A program made the translations under genes and the position numbers. The notes under the pieces are model-generated. The model searched no databases. It was given only the letters and a program-made list of their open reading frames with translations, and was not told where the DNA came from. From NCBI RefSeq assembly GCF_000270245.1, contig NC_015635.1, forward strand, positions 5,208,001 through 5,272,000: a stretch of DNA of 64,000 nucleotides, in the 5' to 3' direction. The first letter of the stretch is position 1; each line of letters opens with the position of its first letter. Positions 40,911 to 49,569 of the stretch are shown here, piece by piece. The DNA comes from Microlunatus phosphovorus NM-1. GTDB taxonomy: Bacteria; Actinomycetota; Actinomycetes; Propionibacteriales; Propionibacteriaceae.

Positions 40911-41177
40911 ATGGCTTCACAGCTTACGAGCGTCCGCTTGGACGATGAGCAGCTTGAGCATCTCCGTCTGCTGGCCGAACTCGATGGATCGAACGTCGCC
41001 CAAGTGATCAGAGATGCGATCGTGGCGTACACCGACCGCCAGTTCAACGACCCAGCCTTTGCAGCTCGCGTCGAAGAGGCTAACCAGCGCCGACTGGACC
41101 TCGTTCAGAAGTTCGGACAGCAGGTGACCGCAACGAGCAATGCCTCCAAAGTGATGGCGGCAAGTTCCGCGGATTGA
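40911..41177 (+). CDS. Ribbon-helix-helix protein
   Basis: 88 aa. LTSVRLDDEQLEHLRLLAELDGSNVAQVIRDAIVAYTDRQF is a clear RHH fold, with the DNA-binding strand LTSVRLD and two helices. AAAGGAGTAGTA before the ATG is a strong ribosome site, so the upstream in-frame ATG at 40872 is not used. It probably binds the palindrome at 40861 and controls itself plus the following phosphatase-like gene, which starts 36 bp later. It could be an antitoxin-like regulator. Confidence 0.75.
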   Translation: MASQLTSVRLDDEQLEHLRLLAELDGSNVAQVIRDAIVAYTDRQFNDPAFAARVEEANQRRLDLVQKFGQQVTATSNASKVMAASSAD

Positions 41178-41213
41178 GCCCCGAGCCGAACAATCTTCGC
41201 TAGCGTCACGTCT

Positions 41214-42209
41214 GTGGCAGCCAGTTCACATTCGAGGTCATGGGACGCATCCATAGCGAAGGTCGGCGCATCGGCCATGCGCCTAGCTGCGATGAAGACC
41301 CTTCAACATCTGGAGACTTCGCGCGGCTGGGCGCGGGTTGTGCTCCAGGAAGGCGAACTACATCCCGGTGATACGCCGGTCGAGGCCGACTACGACGCGC
41401 ATCATAAGTTCGCTTCCGTAATGAACAACCACGTAGCGAGCGCTCAACTTGCCGTTGAACACATCGTGGGCGAGGAGAAGATTCTCAAGAGCCCACCGAC
41501 CGTCGCTCCGGGCAGCCGAATCATTGTGCTGGACCCCCTCGACGGGTCTACGCAATGGATGATGATTCGAACGGGTCACTGTGTCTCCGCCTTGATGCTC
41601 TTGGCCGACGATACAGGCAGTTTGTCGGTTGAGAGCGCAGTGGTGGTCAATCCGGTTCACGCCTTCACGCTTGTCAACAACTCACTCATGATGGGGCCCA
41701 CGAACGGGTCGAGTGATGGTGACATTGTGCTTACTTCATGCCTTCCAGACACGCTCGAAGAACCGTCGTTGGCGATAACTGGCTTCAAGTCGAAAGATCG
41801 CGGATCATTCAGCACCCTCATAGGTGAATTGCCGGGCTGGAGTTGCCTATCCATTGGAGGCAACCCAGTCACCCCGTACGTGATTGCCGGAAGTCTTTCT
41901 GCTTGCGTCACTTGGCGACCTCAGTACACGTGGGATGCTGTGGGAATACTCATGGCGACATATACCGATGCAGTGGTCGGAAATCTTGACGGAGACCGTG
42001 TGACCGGTCCTGCATTTGCCAAGGTATTCAACGATGTTGTGATGACTCAAGATGCACGTGTTATACCTCCGATGATTGTTGCCAAAGATTTGGAGCGCTT
42101 CGAGGCAGTAGTCTTGGCCATGGAACGGGCGCGTCAGAAGTTTGGGCCCAGATTCGGAACGGGCATGGAACTAGACCTCAACTCCCCTCCGCAGCGTGGC
42201 GATGCTTAG
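41214..42209 (+). CDS. Inositol-monophosphatase-fold (Li-sensitive phosphatase superfamily) protein
   Basis: 331 aa from a GTG. Superfamily motifs are visible: GEEKI (E87/E88, first metal ligand), IIVLDPLDGSTQW with D107, D110 and T113 (the DPxDGST core), and YTWDAVGILMATYTDAVVG for the C-terminal WDxAAG-like motif, where the Ala-Gly is replaced. Known members remove phosphate from inositol phosphates, 3'-phosphoadenosine nucleotides or fructose bisphosphate. Here the partner gene overlaps its 3' end by 14 bp. The AT-richer codon use and AICE location suggest recent transfer. The substrate is unknown. Confidence 0.72.
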   Translation: MAASSHSRSWDASIAKVGASAMRLAAMKTLQHLETSRGWARVVLQEGELHPGDTPVEADYDAHHKFASVMNNHVASAQLAVEHIVGEEKILKSPPTVAPGSRIIVLDPLDGSTQWMMIRTGHCVSALMLLADDTGSLSVESAVVVNPVHAFTLVNNSLMMGPTNGSSDGDIVLTSCLPDTLEEPSLAITGFKSKDRGSFSTLIGELPGWSCLSIGGNPVTPYVIAGSLSACVTWRPQYTWDAVGILMATYTDAVVGNLDGDRVTGPAFAKVFNDVVMTQDARVIPPMIVAKDLERFEAVVLAMERARQKFGPRFGTGMELDLNSPPQRGDA

Positions 42210-43221
42210 CGCAATAGGCGGCGCTGCAGTTCTGGGCCCAGACGCCGGAAAGATTCTGGTTCCACTTGCAAAGGCACTAGGAACAAGGGCGGGACGAGCG
42301 GTACCGTCGCGGTATGAGTCGTGGAAACAGCGACGAGCTTTAAAGAAAATTCTAGGTGTGGGATCTGAGTCAAGCTTCTACTATCGTCTCCCTTCCACTA
42401 AGCATCCACTCCTTCAACTAGATAACCCGCACCCAGACGATACGGCTGCGTTCGCAGCGATTGCCGGCCCGCTCTTGACGCACGCTCGTCGACACGGCTG
42501 GCTCGAAGAAGTTGATCAACTCGATGTTGATCTAGCCCAGAATCTGGTCACCATTGGCTCGCCAGAAGTAGAACCTATCGTCCAACTCGCCTTTGACTAC
42601 CGGCGACCGTCGAATGGTCCCGGACTTAAGCACCACGGGGAAACAATTGACCTCGCCTACCGGTGGCACGAAGATCCGTCCGACGTGCAAGCGATCTGCG
42701 GAAGATTTCTAGCAGGCCACGGTCGTGTGGACAGACCTAATTGGCCAATAATCCAGAGCCTACCCGACGGAACCGAGCGGCGTCTTATACCAAGGGTAGA
42801 CTCACGGACAGGTCTTCTAGATTCGGACTTGCTACTAATAACGAGTATGCCCAATTTTCTGACGCGCACCGCTCTAGAAAGCGGGCACCGGCTTATAAAT
42901 GTTGCTGGTGTGCATGGAGTTGGTACAGCCGCAATTGAACTTGTATTGAAGAGTCCTAAGATTCTGAACGCCGCAGCGGAAGCGATCGCGCCACTCGACA
43001 GAACTAGCGCGTTCCAGATACTGGTGGAGATAGCAGAAATCGAACACCGTGAGACGACCGGAAGTCGCGCCAAGAAGGTGCGTCTCCTCGATGTATGGAC
43101 AGAAGACAAGATCTCGTTTGACGGTTGGCTATCCGCGTCGGTGTGTGTAGCGGAGCGATTCGCGGATTGGGCCCTGGAGAGTGAGCACAGAAATCAACCT
43201 GGAGATCACGAGAGACGATAG
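42196..43221 (+). CDS. Unknown protein paired with the phosphatase-like gene
   Basis: 341 aa from GTG 42196 (ATG 42202 is also possible). The N-terminus has a short hydrophobic stretch (GGAAVLGPDAGKILVPLAKAL). The middle contains SDLLLITSMPNFLT then HRLINVAGVHGVGTAAIELVL, a strand-loop pattern (DxxLITxxPN...GxHGxGT) I associate with uncharacterised sensor or effector proteins but cannot name. No catalytic motif is evident. The 14-bp overlap with the phosphatase-like gene means the two are co-translated and probably work together. Codon use is AT-rich relative to the element core. Confidence 0.65.
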   Translation: MAMLSAIGGAAVLGPDAGKILVPLAKALGTRAGRAVPSRYESWKQRRALKKILGVGSESSFYYRLPSTKHPLLQLDNPHPDDTAAFAAIAGPLLTHARRHGWLEEVDQLDVDLAQNLVTIGSPEVEPIVQLAFDYRRPSNGPGLKHHGETIDLAYRWHEDPSDVQAICGRFLAGHGRVDRPNWPIIQSLPDGTERRLIPRVDSRTGLLDSDLLLITSMPNFLTRTALESGHRLINVAGVHGVGTAAIELVLKSPKILNAAAEAIAPLDRTSAFQILVEIAEIEHRETTGSRAKKVRLLDVWTEDKISFDGWLSASVCVAERFADWALESEHRNQPGDHERR

Positions 43222-43257
43222 AGGGCAAGCAAACCCTGGGTTCTGGTTGTGACAGCG

Positions 43258-43947
43258 CTAGACGGTGATCAACGCGTTCGCCAAACTGACCATCGAGTCA
43301 ACTAGCGCTTCAGCGCCAGCGCCGGCAAGCTCTTGGCCACGCTTCGGGTTCTTGGCAAAGCCGATGGAGTGGACCCCCGTCGTAGTGCAGACCCTGATAT
43401 CGGTGACTGAGTCTCCGACCATGCAGCAGGCGCTCGGTTCAGCGTCGAGGACCGCCAGGGCACGATTGATCGAATCCGGATGCGGCTTCATCAGGTCAGG
43501 TCGTCCTGGTGTCCTCGCAATAACCGCTCTCACGAGGTCCGCAATGTCGAATCGGTCAAGGTAGGCGCGGATTGCTTGCTCTGCGTTGTTGCTGACCATG
43601 ACGACCGGACGGCCAACCTGTTTGCAGGCGCGGAGGAACTCGACCGATCCGGGCGTGGGCTCCGTCTGATGTGCGGCGTCTACTTCGCCCTCCACGGAGG
43701 CGGCATCGACGGCCTCCTGAACGGAGCGCGGCGTGTTGGAGCCTGTCCAGCGGAGGACGATCAGCGGGTCGTATGTGTCCCACACGTCGGGCGGGGGCTG
43801 GAAGTCCTTCGGGATCGCTTCGCGCATCCGGTCGGCCACCATGCGGTTCCGGCCGTTGATGAATAGGTGGGTGACGGGTCCGTCGAAGTCGAGAAGGACC
43901 GGCCTGGTCGCGGCGAGCACATCGACCAGGCGCTGATTGGCGGTCAC
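43258..43947 (-). CDS. HAD-family hydrolase (AICE2)
   Basis: 229 aa. Motif I is LLDFDGPV (DxDG), motif II VVMVSNN, and motif IV CCMVGDSVTDIRVCTTTGVHSIGFA, so the fold is a standard small HAD phosphatase. The GTG at 43947 overlaps the GntR stop (GTGA), so it is the second gene of a leftward GntR-HAD operon. The longer frame to 43992 reads back into the GntR gene. In pSAM2-like elements a small-molecule hydrolase (there a Nudix-containing Pif) accompanies the GntR repressor. A comparable regulatory role is only a guess. Confidence 0.8.
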   Translation of the reverse strand: MTANQRLVDVLAATRPVLLDFDGPVTHLFINGRNRMVADRMREAIPKDFQPPPDVWDTYDPLIVLRWTGSNTPRSVQEAVDAASVEGEVDAAHQTEPTPGSVEFLRACKQVGRPVVMVSNNAEQAIRAYLDRFDIADLVRAVIARTPGRPDLMKPHPDSINRALAVLDAEPSACCMVGDSVTDIRVCTTTGVHSIGFAKNPKRGQELAGAGAEALVDSMVSLANALITV

Positions 43948-44789
43948 GGTTGCCACGGGCGGGCGATGGTCGTCCAGATGCTGTCGAACCACTTTGCAGC
44001 CTCGCTGAGGTAGAGCGTGCCGATGCTGTCGGGCTCCCCGCTGGTGTGGTGGAACAGTTCGGTGTCCTTGCCCATGGGGTCGAAGATGGCGACCTGGTCG
44101 CCATCGAGGGTGACCTCGTGTTCACGCACCGGGTAGAAGCCGAAGAACAGGTCGGAGCCGTTGATCAGATAGAGCTTGAACAGCGGCGCTGACGAGTGGA
44201 CCTTCACCTCGACCCCTGCACGCTGGACGAGTTGCAGCTGCGCGAGTTCGGACACCGACTCGGCGATGCCTCCTGCGTAGCGGGTGGCGGTGCGCTCCAT
44301 CCGGGCTCGCACGCGCGGGTCGTCGCCGGGGTCGTCGCCGGCTCGCGACGGGATCGCCATCGGCACGGACATGTCCGACAGCAGGAGTCGAACGTGGATC
44401 GTCTCCGGGGTGAGCAGCCCGTTGCGAATCTTGTCGAGCGGTTCCTGAATCGCGGTGTGGAGCGTCTCGGCCGTGTAGCCCGAGAAGTCGATCTGCACAT
44501 CTGGCTTCTCGAACGCGGCCTCGATATGGGGACGCAGACCGACCGGGCGCGCGGTGCGCTCGCGCACGAACACGCCACTCCCCTGCCGCGAGACGATCAG
44601 CTTCTCCTCGCGAAGCAGCCGCAGAGACTGCTGGATGGTCATCCTCGCGACGCCGTAGCGCTCGGCCAGGTCTGCCTGCGACGGCAGCTTCTCCCCGGGC
44701 TCCAGCTTGCGCGTGAGGATCGCCGCGCGGAGAACGTTGGCGACCTGGATGTACGGGGGTCGTGGGTCGTCGGGGTCTAGGCCAGTCAC
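43944..44789 (-). CDS. GntR-family repressor, KorSA-like
   Basis: 281 aa. The N-terminal winged helix is GntR (YIQVANVLRAAILTRKLEPGEKLPSQADLAERYGVARMTIQQSLRLLREEKLIVSRQGSGVFV). The C-terminal domain has no clear UTRA or FCD signature but ends with a strand-rich part (VFFGFYPVREHEVTLDGDQVAIFDPMGKDTELFHH). It is divergent from pra across a 138-bp gap that holds three CTAG-N5-CTAG palindromes. In pSAM2 the GntR protein KorSA represses pra and itself, so this is its likely counterpart. The start is GTG. Confidence 0.82.
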   Translation of the reverse strand: MTGLDPDDPRPPYIQVANVLRAAILTRKLEPGEKLPSQADLAERYGVARMTIQQSLRLLREEKLIVSRQGSGVFVRERTARPVGLRPHIEAAFEKPDVQIDFSGYTAETLHTAIQEPLDKIRNGLLTPETIHVRLLLSDMSVPMAIPSRAGDDPGDDPRVRARMERTATRYAGGIAESVSELAQLQLVQRAGVEVKVHSSAPLFKLYLINGSDLFFGFYPVREHEVTLDGDQVAIFDPMGKDTELFHHTSGEPDSIGTLYLSEAAKWFDSIWTTIARPWQP

Positions 44790-44811
44790 GGGCCAACTCT
44801 ATGGCACCTGG

Positions 44812-44903
44812 CTAGGTCCGCTAGACCAGTTGGCCAAATGCTTGACATGACTAGCCAACCTAGTGTTATCTTCATCACGTCCAAAGTTGGCTAGGCAGGC
44901 TAG
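44812..44903. promoter_or_regulatory. Triple CTAG-N5-CTAG operator and pra promoter
   Basis: Three sites lie at 44812-44824, 44851-44863 and 44891-44903, spaced 39 and 40 bp apart, about four helical turns. TTGACA at 44842-44847 with TTATCT at 44866-44871 (18-bp spacer) is the likely pra promoter, and the middle site fills its spacer. The third site lies between the promoter and AAGGAGG of pra. Confidence 0.8.
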
Positions 44904-44927
44904 CCCACTGACAAGAAGGAGGACGTG

Positions 44928-45356
44928 ATGGCTGTTCAGGGACCGTTCAAGGTGGCGTGCGAGGAGCTGTTCCCGCACGGGCTGGGTGTGGTCGGCATTG
45001 TCGCGGAGTTGTCGGACTTCGACGCGTCGACGCGGGAGAACAAGGTTCAGTCGCGGGACAAGGACACGGGTCTGCCGGTGTGGGTGGTCGACGTGATCGA
45101 TTTCGACCCGGAGGCTCGTGAGCGGTCGTTCAAGGTCAAGATCAGCGCCGATACCGAGCCGGTGATGCCGCCGGTGGTGGCGGGGAGCCCGGTCCGTCCG
45201 GTGGTGTTGGAGGGGCTGACCGTGACCCCGTATCTGAAGGAGATGGGCACCGACCGCAGGACCCAGCAGCAGCGGGTCAAGATCGCGTACTCACTGCGAG
45301 CGTCGGGCATGGCCGCACCTCGTCAGCAGCGGGCGACCGACAGCAAGGCGGCCTGA
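44928..45356 (+). CDS. Pra-like activator of replication, integration and excision (AICE2)
   Basis: 142 aa. Close homologue of the protein at 32316, with the same DFDASTRENKVQSRDKDTGLPVWVVDVIDFDPEARERSFKVKISAD block and GLTVTPYLKE; the linker before the C-terminus (GTDRRTQQQRVK) is longer. The ATG at 44928 has AAGGAGG seven bases upstream. An overlapping in-frame GTG at 44925 lies inside that spacer. Expression is probably blocked by the divergent GntR protein through the operator in its promoter. Confidence 0.84.
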   Translation: MAVQGPFKVACEELFPHGLGVVGIVAELSDFDASTRENKVQSRDKDTGLPVWVVDVIDFDPEARERSFKVKISADTEPVMPPVVAGSPVRPVVLEGLTVTPYLKEMGTDRRTQQQRVKIAYSLRASGMAAPRQQRATDSKAA

Positions 45357-45358
45357 CC

Positions 45359-45907
45359 ATGTACGGCGAGGAGTCGGTGCTGCGGTCGTTGCTGCATCTG
45401 CGGCGGTCGAGCCGGTACACGGTGGACGCCTGCACAGCCACCAGTGGCCCGTACGTGGTGCTGCGATGCCCGGGCGGGTTGTCGCTGCTGGCCTGTGATG
45501 TGGAGCCGTTGGACGCCCTGGCCACGGCGGTGATGGACGCCCGCGCAGCGCTTCTGGCTGCCACTGATCAGGTGTGGCGGTGCGGGGAGGACAGCCCTGA
45601 TGTGTTGCAGCGCCGCTACAGCGCTCTCGGGCTCGGCTGGCAGGACCCGATCGAGGAAGAGTCGCCAGGGCGGGAGGAACCGACTCAGCGGCTGCCGGGT
45701 GAGCCTCCGGATCAGGTCTCGGAGTGGCTGAGTGTGGAGGAAGCCTCCGAGCTGAGCGGGGTGGCGGTCACGACGTTGAAGAACGGGGAGTGGCGACGTG
45801 CCCACGAGCTGGTCGCGGACAAGGACAGCCGGCACCGGCTGATGTTCCGCCGTGAGGACGTGATCGCTCTCGGCCCTGCCCGCCGTCGGGGTCGGCCAGC
45901 AGCATGA
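45359..45907 (+). CDS. AICE core protein with C-terminal MerR/HTH_17-like domain (AICE2)
   Basis: 182 aa, homologue of the protein at 32727. The C-terminal EEASELSGVAVTTLKNGEWRRAHELVADKDSRHRLMFRREDV block is nearly identical, while the first 30 residues (MYGEESVLRSLLHLRRSSRYTVDA) differ. It starts two bases after the pra stop, and its TGA overlaps the ATG of the translocase gene. The conserved middle (DQVWRCGEDSPDVLQRRYSALGLGW) has no known domain. Confidence 0.72.
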   Translation: MYGEESVLRSLLHLRRSSRYTVDACTATSGPYVVLRCPGGLSLLACDVEPLDALATAVMDARAALLAATDQVWRCGEDSPDVLQRRYSALGLGWQDPIEEESPGREEPTQRLPGEPPDQVSEWLSVEEASELSGVAVTTLKNGEWRRAHELVADKDSRHRLMFRREDVIALGPARRRGRPAA

Positions 45908-47376
45908 TCACGGCGGTCGCCTCGTGGAGCCGTGCCGTGGCGACCGGTCTCGGCTGGACTCTTCGTGGTCTGCGGCTCGGGCTCGGCGAGGTCTGGTGGT
46001 GGATCGGCGGCGCGCTCCGGTTCCTGATCCGCGCACCCGGCCGCGCCCTGGTCTGGACGGGTGCCACGGTCTATGGCTACCTCCATCAGACCTGGCTCCT
46101 GCTGGGTGGTCTGGTGATGATCGCTCTGGTGCCTGCGCTGTGGGCCAGGTGCTGGCCGACCTCCTACCTGCAACGGATCGTGCACCCGGCGTGGCGGCGC
46201 AAGATTCGCCGCTCGGTGCGCCGCAAGTGGCCCGCGCTAATGGAAGCGTGCGGGCTCGGTCGTCGGGTGATCGGCAAGGACGGCACCGAGCTGCGCGTCC
46301 CGACCCTGGCCCGGAGCCGGTGGGAGGACCCCGACGTGCTGGTCGTCGTGCCGCAGCTGATGGTCGGCCAGACCGTCGAGGACGTAGTGAGCGTCTCCGA
46401 ACGGCTCCGGGTGACGGTCGGCTCCCGGCAGGTCCGGATCGTCCCCAACCCCACCCATACGGGCTGCACGGTCCGGTTCCTGTTCGCCGATCCCTTGGCG
46501 GCGGTGGTGGAGGCCAGATTCCCTTCGCCGAACCTGGCAGCAGCCATCCAGACCGCGGACATGGGTGTCACCGAGGACGGGCAGCCGTGGCGGCTCCCGA
46601 TCCCCGTCTCCACCCTCACGGCCGGGTGCACCGGGTCCGGTAAGGCGTCGGCGATGTGGATGCTGCTGCTGAACCTCGCCCCCGCCATCCGGTCCGGCTT
46701 GGTGCAGGTCCACGGCGTCGACCTGAAAGGCGGGATGGAGCTCGGGCTCGGCACCCGGCTGTTCACCCGCTACGCCACCACCCCCGAGCAAGCCGTGATC
46801 TTGCTCGAGGACGCCGTCCAGGCCATGACCGCCCGCGCCGCCATGCTCGCGGGGCACGCTCGGTCGCACACGCCGTCGACGGCCGCGCCGCTCGTCGTGA
46901 TCTTGGTCGATGAGCTGGCGATGCTGACCTCGTACCTGTCGAACCAGCGCGACCTGTTCCAGCGGGCTGACAAAGCCCTTCGCGCGCTGCTCGGGCTGGG
47001 TCGGGCTCCGGGGTTCGTGGTGTGGGGCTTCCTGCAGGACCCCCGCAAGGACACTGTGCCGCAGCGGCACATGTTCACCCAGACCATCGCCCTCCGCCTC
47101 CGCGAACGCGAAGAGGTCGCCATGGTCCTCTCCGATGGTGCGGTCGCGGCCGGGGCGCTGTGTCACAAGATTCCCCGCACCACACCCGGTGTCGGCTACG
47201 CGCTGACCGAGGACGGCGACGTCACCCGCGTCCGCTGCGCGTTCGTGCCCGACGACATGATCCGCGCCCTCGCCGTCCACTTCCGCGCACCCCTCCAAAT
47301 CCCGATCCGCCTGCCCGAACCCGAACCTGATCCCGCGCCCAGGTCGCGGAGTCGAACCGCAAGGAGCCGATCATGA
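45904..47376 (+). CDS. FtsK/TraB-like DNA translocase, main transfer protein (AICE2)
   Basis: 490 aa, colinear with the protein at 33269. It has the same membrane helix region (TWLLLGGLVMIALVPALWARCW), the Walker A GCTGSGKAS with Ala after the lysine, and Walker B VILVDELAML. The C-terminal part from LGRAPGFVVWGFLQDPRKD to the VRCAFVPDDMIRAL segment is almost unchanged, whereas the first 60 residues and the last 30 vary. It should form the hexameric pump for conjugative DNA transfer. Confidence 0.88.
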   Translation: MITAVASWSRAVATGLGWTLRGLRLGLGEVWWWIGGALRFLIRAPGRALVWTGATVYGYLHQTWLLLGGLVMIALVPALWARCWPTSYLQRIVHPAWRRKIRRSVRRKWPALMEACGLGRRVIGKDGTELRVPTLARSRWEDPDVLVVVPQLMVGQTVEDVVSVSERLRVTVGSRQVRIVPNPTHTGCTVRFLFADPLAAVVEARFPSPNLAAAIQTADMGVTEDGQPWRLPIPVSTLTAGCTGSGKASAMWMLLLNLAPAIRSGLVQVHGVDLKGGMELGLGTRLFTRYATTPEQAVILLEDAVQAMTARAAMLAGHARSHTPSTAAPLVVILVDELAMLTSYLSNQRDLFQRADKALRALLGLGRAPGFVVWGFLQDPRKDTVPQRHMFTQTIALRLREREEVAMVLSDGAVAAGALCHKIPRTTPGVGYALTEDGDVTRVRCAFVPDDMIRALAVHFRAPLQIPIRLPEPEPDPAPRSRSRTARSRS

Positions 47377-47648
47377 CCAACCCCACCACCTCCGATGCCA
47401 TCACCGAGGAGCCTCCGGAGACTGTGCTGTTGTCCGGGCGGGCCGTCGCTGACCTGGTCGAGCTGCTCGACCACTGCTACGAGTTCTTCCTCGACGACGA
47501 CCGCGCACTGAACCACCTGCGGGAGTACTGCCAGAGCCAGCCCACCGATGTGACAGCGCTCGCGGTGATCGACCAGCTCGCCTGGCATGCACTCCTGCTG
47601 CGCATCCAACTCGCCGAGCAGGCCGCCGAGGACCGTCACCGTGGCTGA
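47373..47648 (+). CDS. Small conserved AICE protein (AICE2)
   Basis: 91 aa. It shares LSGRAVADLVELLDHC and the C-terminal AVIDQLAWHALLLRIQLAEQAAEDR with the protein at 34735, but the N-terminal 20 residues and the middle are diverged. It overlaps the translocase stop by four bases and the rep start by eight, the same geometry as in AICE1. Function unknown. Confidence 0.72.
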   Translation: MTNPTTSDAITEEPPETVLLSGRAVADLVELLDHCYEFFLDDDRALNHLREYCQSQPTDVTALAVIDQLAWHALLLRIQLAEQAAEDRHRG

Positions 47649-49179
47649 TCCACTGCTGCTGGCGAACCCGCTGGCCCTGGTCACCGGCGAGATGGCCCGT
47701 GAGGTCGCCGCCTCCCAGGGTGTGTGCGGCCGGCCGCTGATCCGGCGCGTCCTGGACCGCGACACCGGCACAGACACCCAGGTGGCGATCCCCTGCGGCT
47801 CCACCCGCGAACGGGTCTGCCCAGCCTGCGCCGCAAAGGCTCGACGGCTCCGCATCCAACAGTGCGCCGAAGGCTGGCACCGCGACACCGAACCCGAGAG
47901 GGCCTGCGACCACGACCCGGACGCTGGCGACGGCGTCGACCAGGAGGACGAGGACGACAGCAGTAGCGGTGAGGCAGGGTCACGGCGAGCACGCTCGACC
48001 AAGCGACGCTCGGATGCGCCGGACCTGCCACGGGTGCCCGTCGAGGACCGCACCATCGGACGGACCTACACCTCGCCTCAGGGTCGCGAGTATCGGCCGT
48101 CGATGTTCCTCACCCTGACGTTGCCCTCCTACGGTGCGGTGCGGGCTGGTGCGCCGCTCGACCCGGACACCTACGACTACCGGCGTGCCGCGTTGGATGC
48201 GGTGGTGTTTCCGCGGCTGGTGGACCGGTTCTGGCAGAACCTGCGCCGGGTCGCCGGGTATCGGGTGCAGTACTTCGCCGCCGTCGAACCGCAGCACCGG
48301 CTCGCGCCGCATCTGCACGCCGCGATCCGGGGCACCATCCCCCGCAAGGTGATCAAACAGGTCGTTGAGGCCACCTACCTGCAGGTGTGGTGGCCCGCCT
48401 TCGACGAGCCCGTCTACGTGCACCGCAAACCGTGCTGGGACGGGCACGACTACTGCGATCCCGACACCGGCGAGCTGCTCCCGACCTGGCAGGAAGCCCT
48501 CGACCAGGCCGACCCCGACACCCCGGCACACGTGGCGCGGTTCGGTGCGCAGTACGACCTGGCGGGGATCATTGCCCCGTCCAAGGATGCGGACCGGGCG
48601 ATCCGGTATCTGACGAAGTACCTCACCAAGTCCATCGCCGACGCCTATGCGCCGAGCGACGATGACGACCTGCCACCCGATCCCCGCTACCTGGCGCACA
48701 TCGACCGGCTGCACGACGAGCTGCAGTTCCTGCCGTGTGGTGAGCGGTGCGCCAACTGGCTCCGCTACGGCATCCAACCGTTGGATGCCGGACCCGGGCT
48801 GGTCGCCGGGCGTTGTGGTGGGAAGGCGCATGATCGCGACCATCTCGGGCTTGGCGGCCGCCGCGTCCTGGTCTCCCGGCAGTGGTCCGGCAAGACCTTG
48901 TCTGAGCATCGCGCCGACCGCGCCACCGTGGTCCGGGAAGCCTTGGAAGCGGCGGGGATGCTCGCTCCCGAGATTGAACGGATGGCGGCAACCGTGCTGG
49001 CGAAGGACGGCAAACCTCGGTTCGTGTGGACCGACACCCGGCCTGACGCGACCACATACGTGACGTTGGTCTTGGCCGCTATCGCCGAACAGCAGTGCTG
49101 GCGTGCGCAGTACCAAGCCGCCAAGGAAGCAGCAGACCTTGTGGACAACAGTTCGGCAGATACCGGTCCCCCGCCGTGA
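47641..49179 (+). CDS. Rolling-circle-type replication initiator, RepSA-like (AICE2)
   Basis: 512 aa from the GTG at 47641. It is colinear with the protein at 35000: the CGSTRERVCPACAAKARRLR zinc-like motif, acidic linker, APHLHAAIRG histidine pair, RAIRYLTKYLTKSIADAY tyrosine region and the C-terminal PRFVWTDTRPDATTY block are all kept. Differences cluster in the acidic linker and the last 20 residues. It should nick the element's replication origin after excision. Confidence 0.86.
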   Translation: MADPLLLANPLALVTGEMAREVAASQGVCGRPLIRRVLDRDTGTDTQVAIPCGSTRERVCPACAAKARRLRIQQCAEGWHRDTEPERACDHDPDAGDGVDQEDEDDSSSGEAGSRRARSTKRRSDAPDLPRVPVEDRTIGRTYTSPQGREYRPSMFLTLTLPSYGAVRAGAPLDPDTYDYRRAALDAVVFPRLVDRFWQNLRRVAGYRVQYFAAVEPQHRLAPHLHAAIRGTIPRKVIKQVVEATYLQVWWPAFDEPVYVHRKPCWDGHDYCDPDTGELLPTWQEALDQADPDTPAHVARFGAQYDLAGIIAPSKDADRAIRYLTKYLTKSIADAYAPSDDDDLPPDPRYLAHIDRLHDELQFLPCGERCANWLRYGIQPLDAGPGLVAGRCGGKAHDRDHLGLGGRRVLVSRQWSGKTLSEHRADRATVVREALEAAGMLAPEIERMAATVLAKDGKPRFVWTDTRPDATTYVTLVLAAIAEQQCWRAQYQAAKEAADLVDNSSADTGPPP

Positions 49180-49216
49180 CCGTGGCGACGACAGAAGCTG
49201 CTGGCAGGGACCACAC

Positions 49217-49357
49217 CTCGGCCTCCCCCGGATGACCAGCCGCTCAGTGGTCGTAGGTGTGGGGGTCAAGGGTGAGCGCAGCGAATCCGCAGGACACGAA
49301 GTGCCCTTGACGTCCAGGCCGAAGACCACCCTCCTAGATCAGCCGGGGGAGGCCGAG
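49217..49357. other. Conserved multi-stem element between rep and xis (AICE2)
   Basis: Outer arms 49217-49231 and 49343-49357 pair perfectly over 15 bp. GACCA/TGGTC (49234-49238 with 49248-49252) and GTCAAGGG/CCCTTGAC (49265-49272 with 49304-49311) lie inside, and the loop of the last stem keeps AGCGAATCCG and AGGACACGAAGTG. Compared with 36573-36710, one outer pair is G-C instead of A-T and the T-G wobble is a C-G pair. The third AICE1 hairpin is not conserved. Confidence 0.7.
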
Positions 49358-49383
49358 AACCCAACCACGCAGAGAAAGCGAGC

Positions 49384-49569
49384 ATGATCATGAAGGTGTA
49401 CCTGACGGTTGAGGAGGTCGCCAAGGCGTTGCGGGTGCCGGTGGCGACGGTGCGCTGGTTGCGGCAAGAGGGCCGCTTCGCCCCCGCGATCAGGGTCGGT
49501 CGGCGTCTCGTGTGGGACGAGGCCGAACTCGCGGCTTGGATGGCTCAGAACCGAGAACCCGCAGCATGA
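49384..49569 (+). CDS. xis: Excisionase (Xis), HTH_17 type (AICE2)
   Basis: 61 aa. YLTVEEVAKALRVPVATVRWLRQEGRFAPAIRVGRRLVWDEAELAAWM is a full HTH_17 excisionase domain. A second ATG at 49390 would remove two residues. It is only distantly similar to the AICE1 Xis. The stop overlaps the int ATG by four bases. Its leader, AACCCAACCACGCAGAGA, matches AICE1 base for base although the coding parts have diverged. Confidence 0.84.
   Translation: MIMKVYLTVEEVAKALRVPVATVRWLRQEGRFAPAIRVGRRLVWDEAELAAWMAQNREPAA

Noticed and set aside
47980-49329. 449-codon open frame antisense to the AICE2 rep gene (and the AICE1 equivalent at 35207-36445)
   Set aside because: It mirrors the Rep codons and has no motif, and Rep itself is well supported by HLH and YLTKY motifs.
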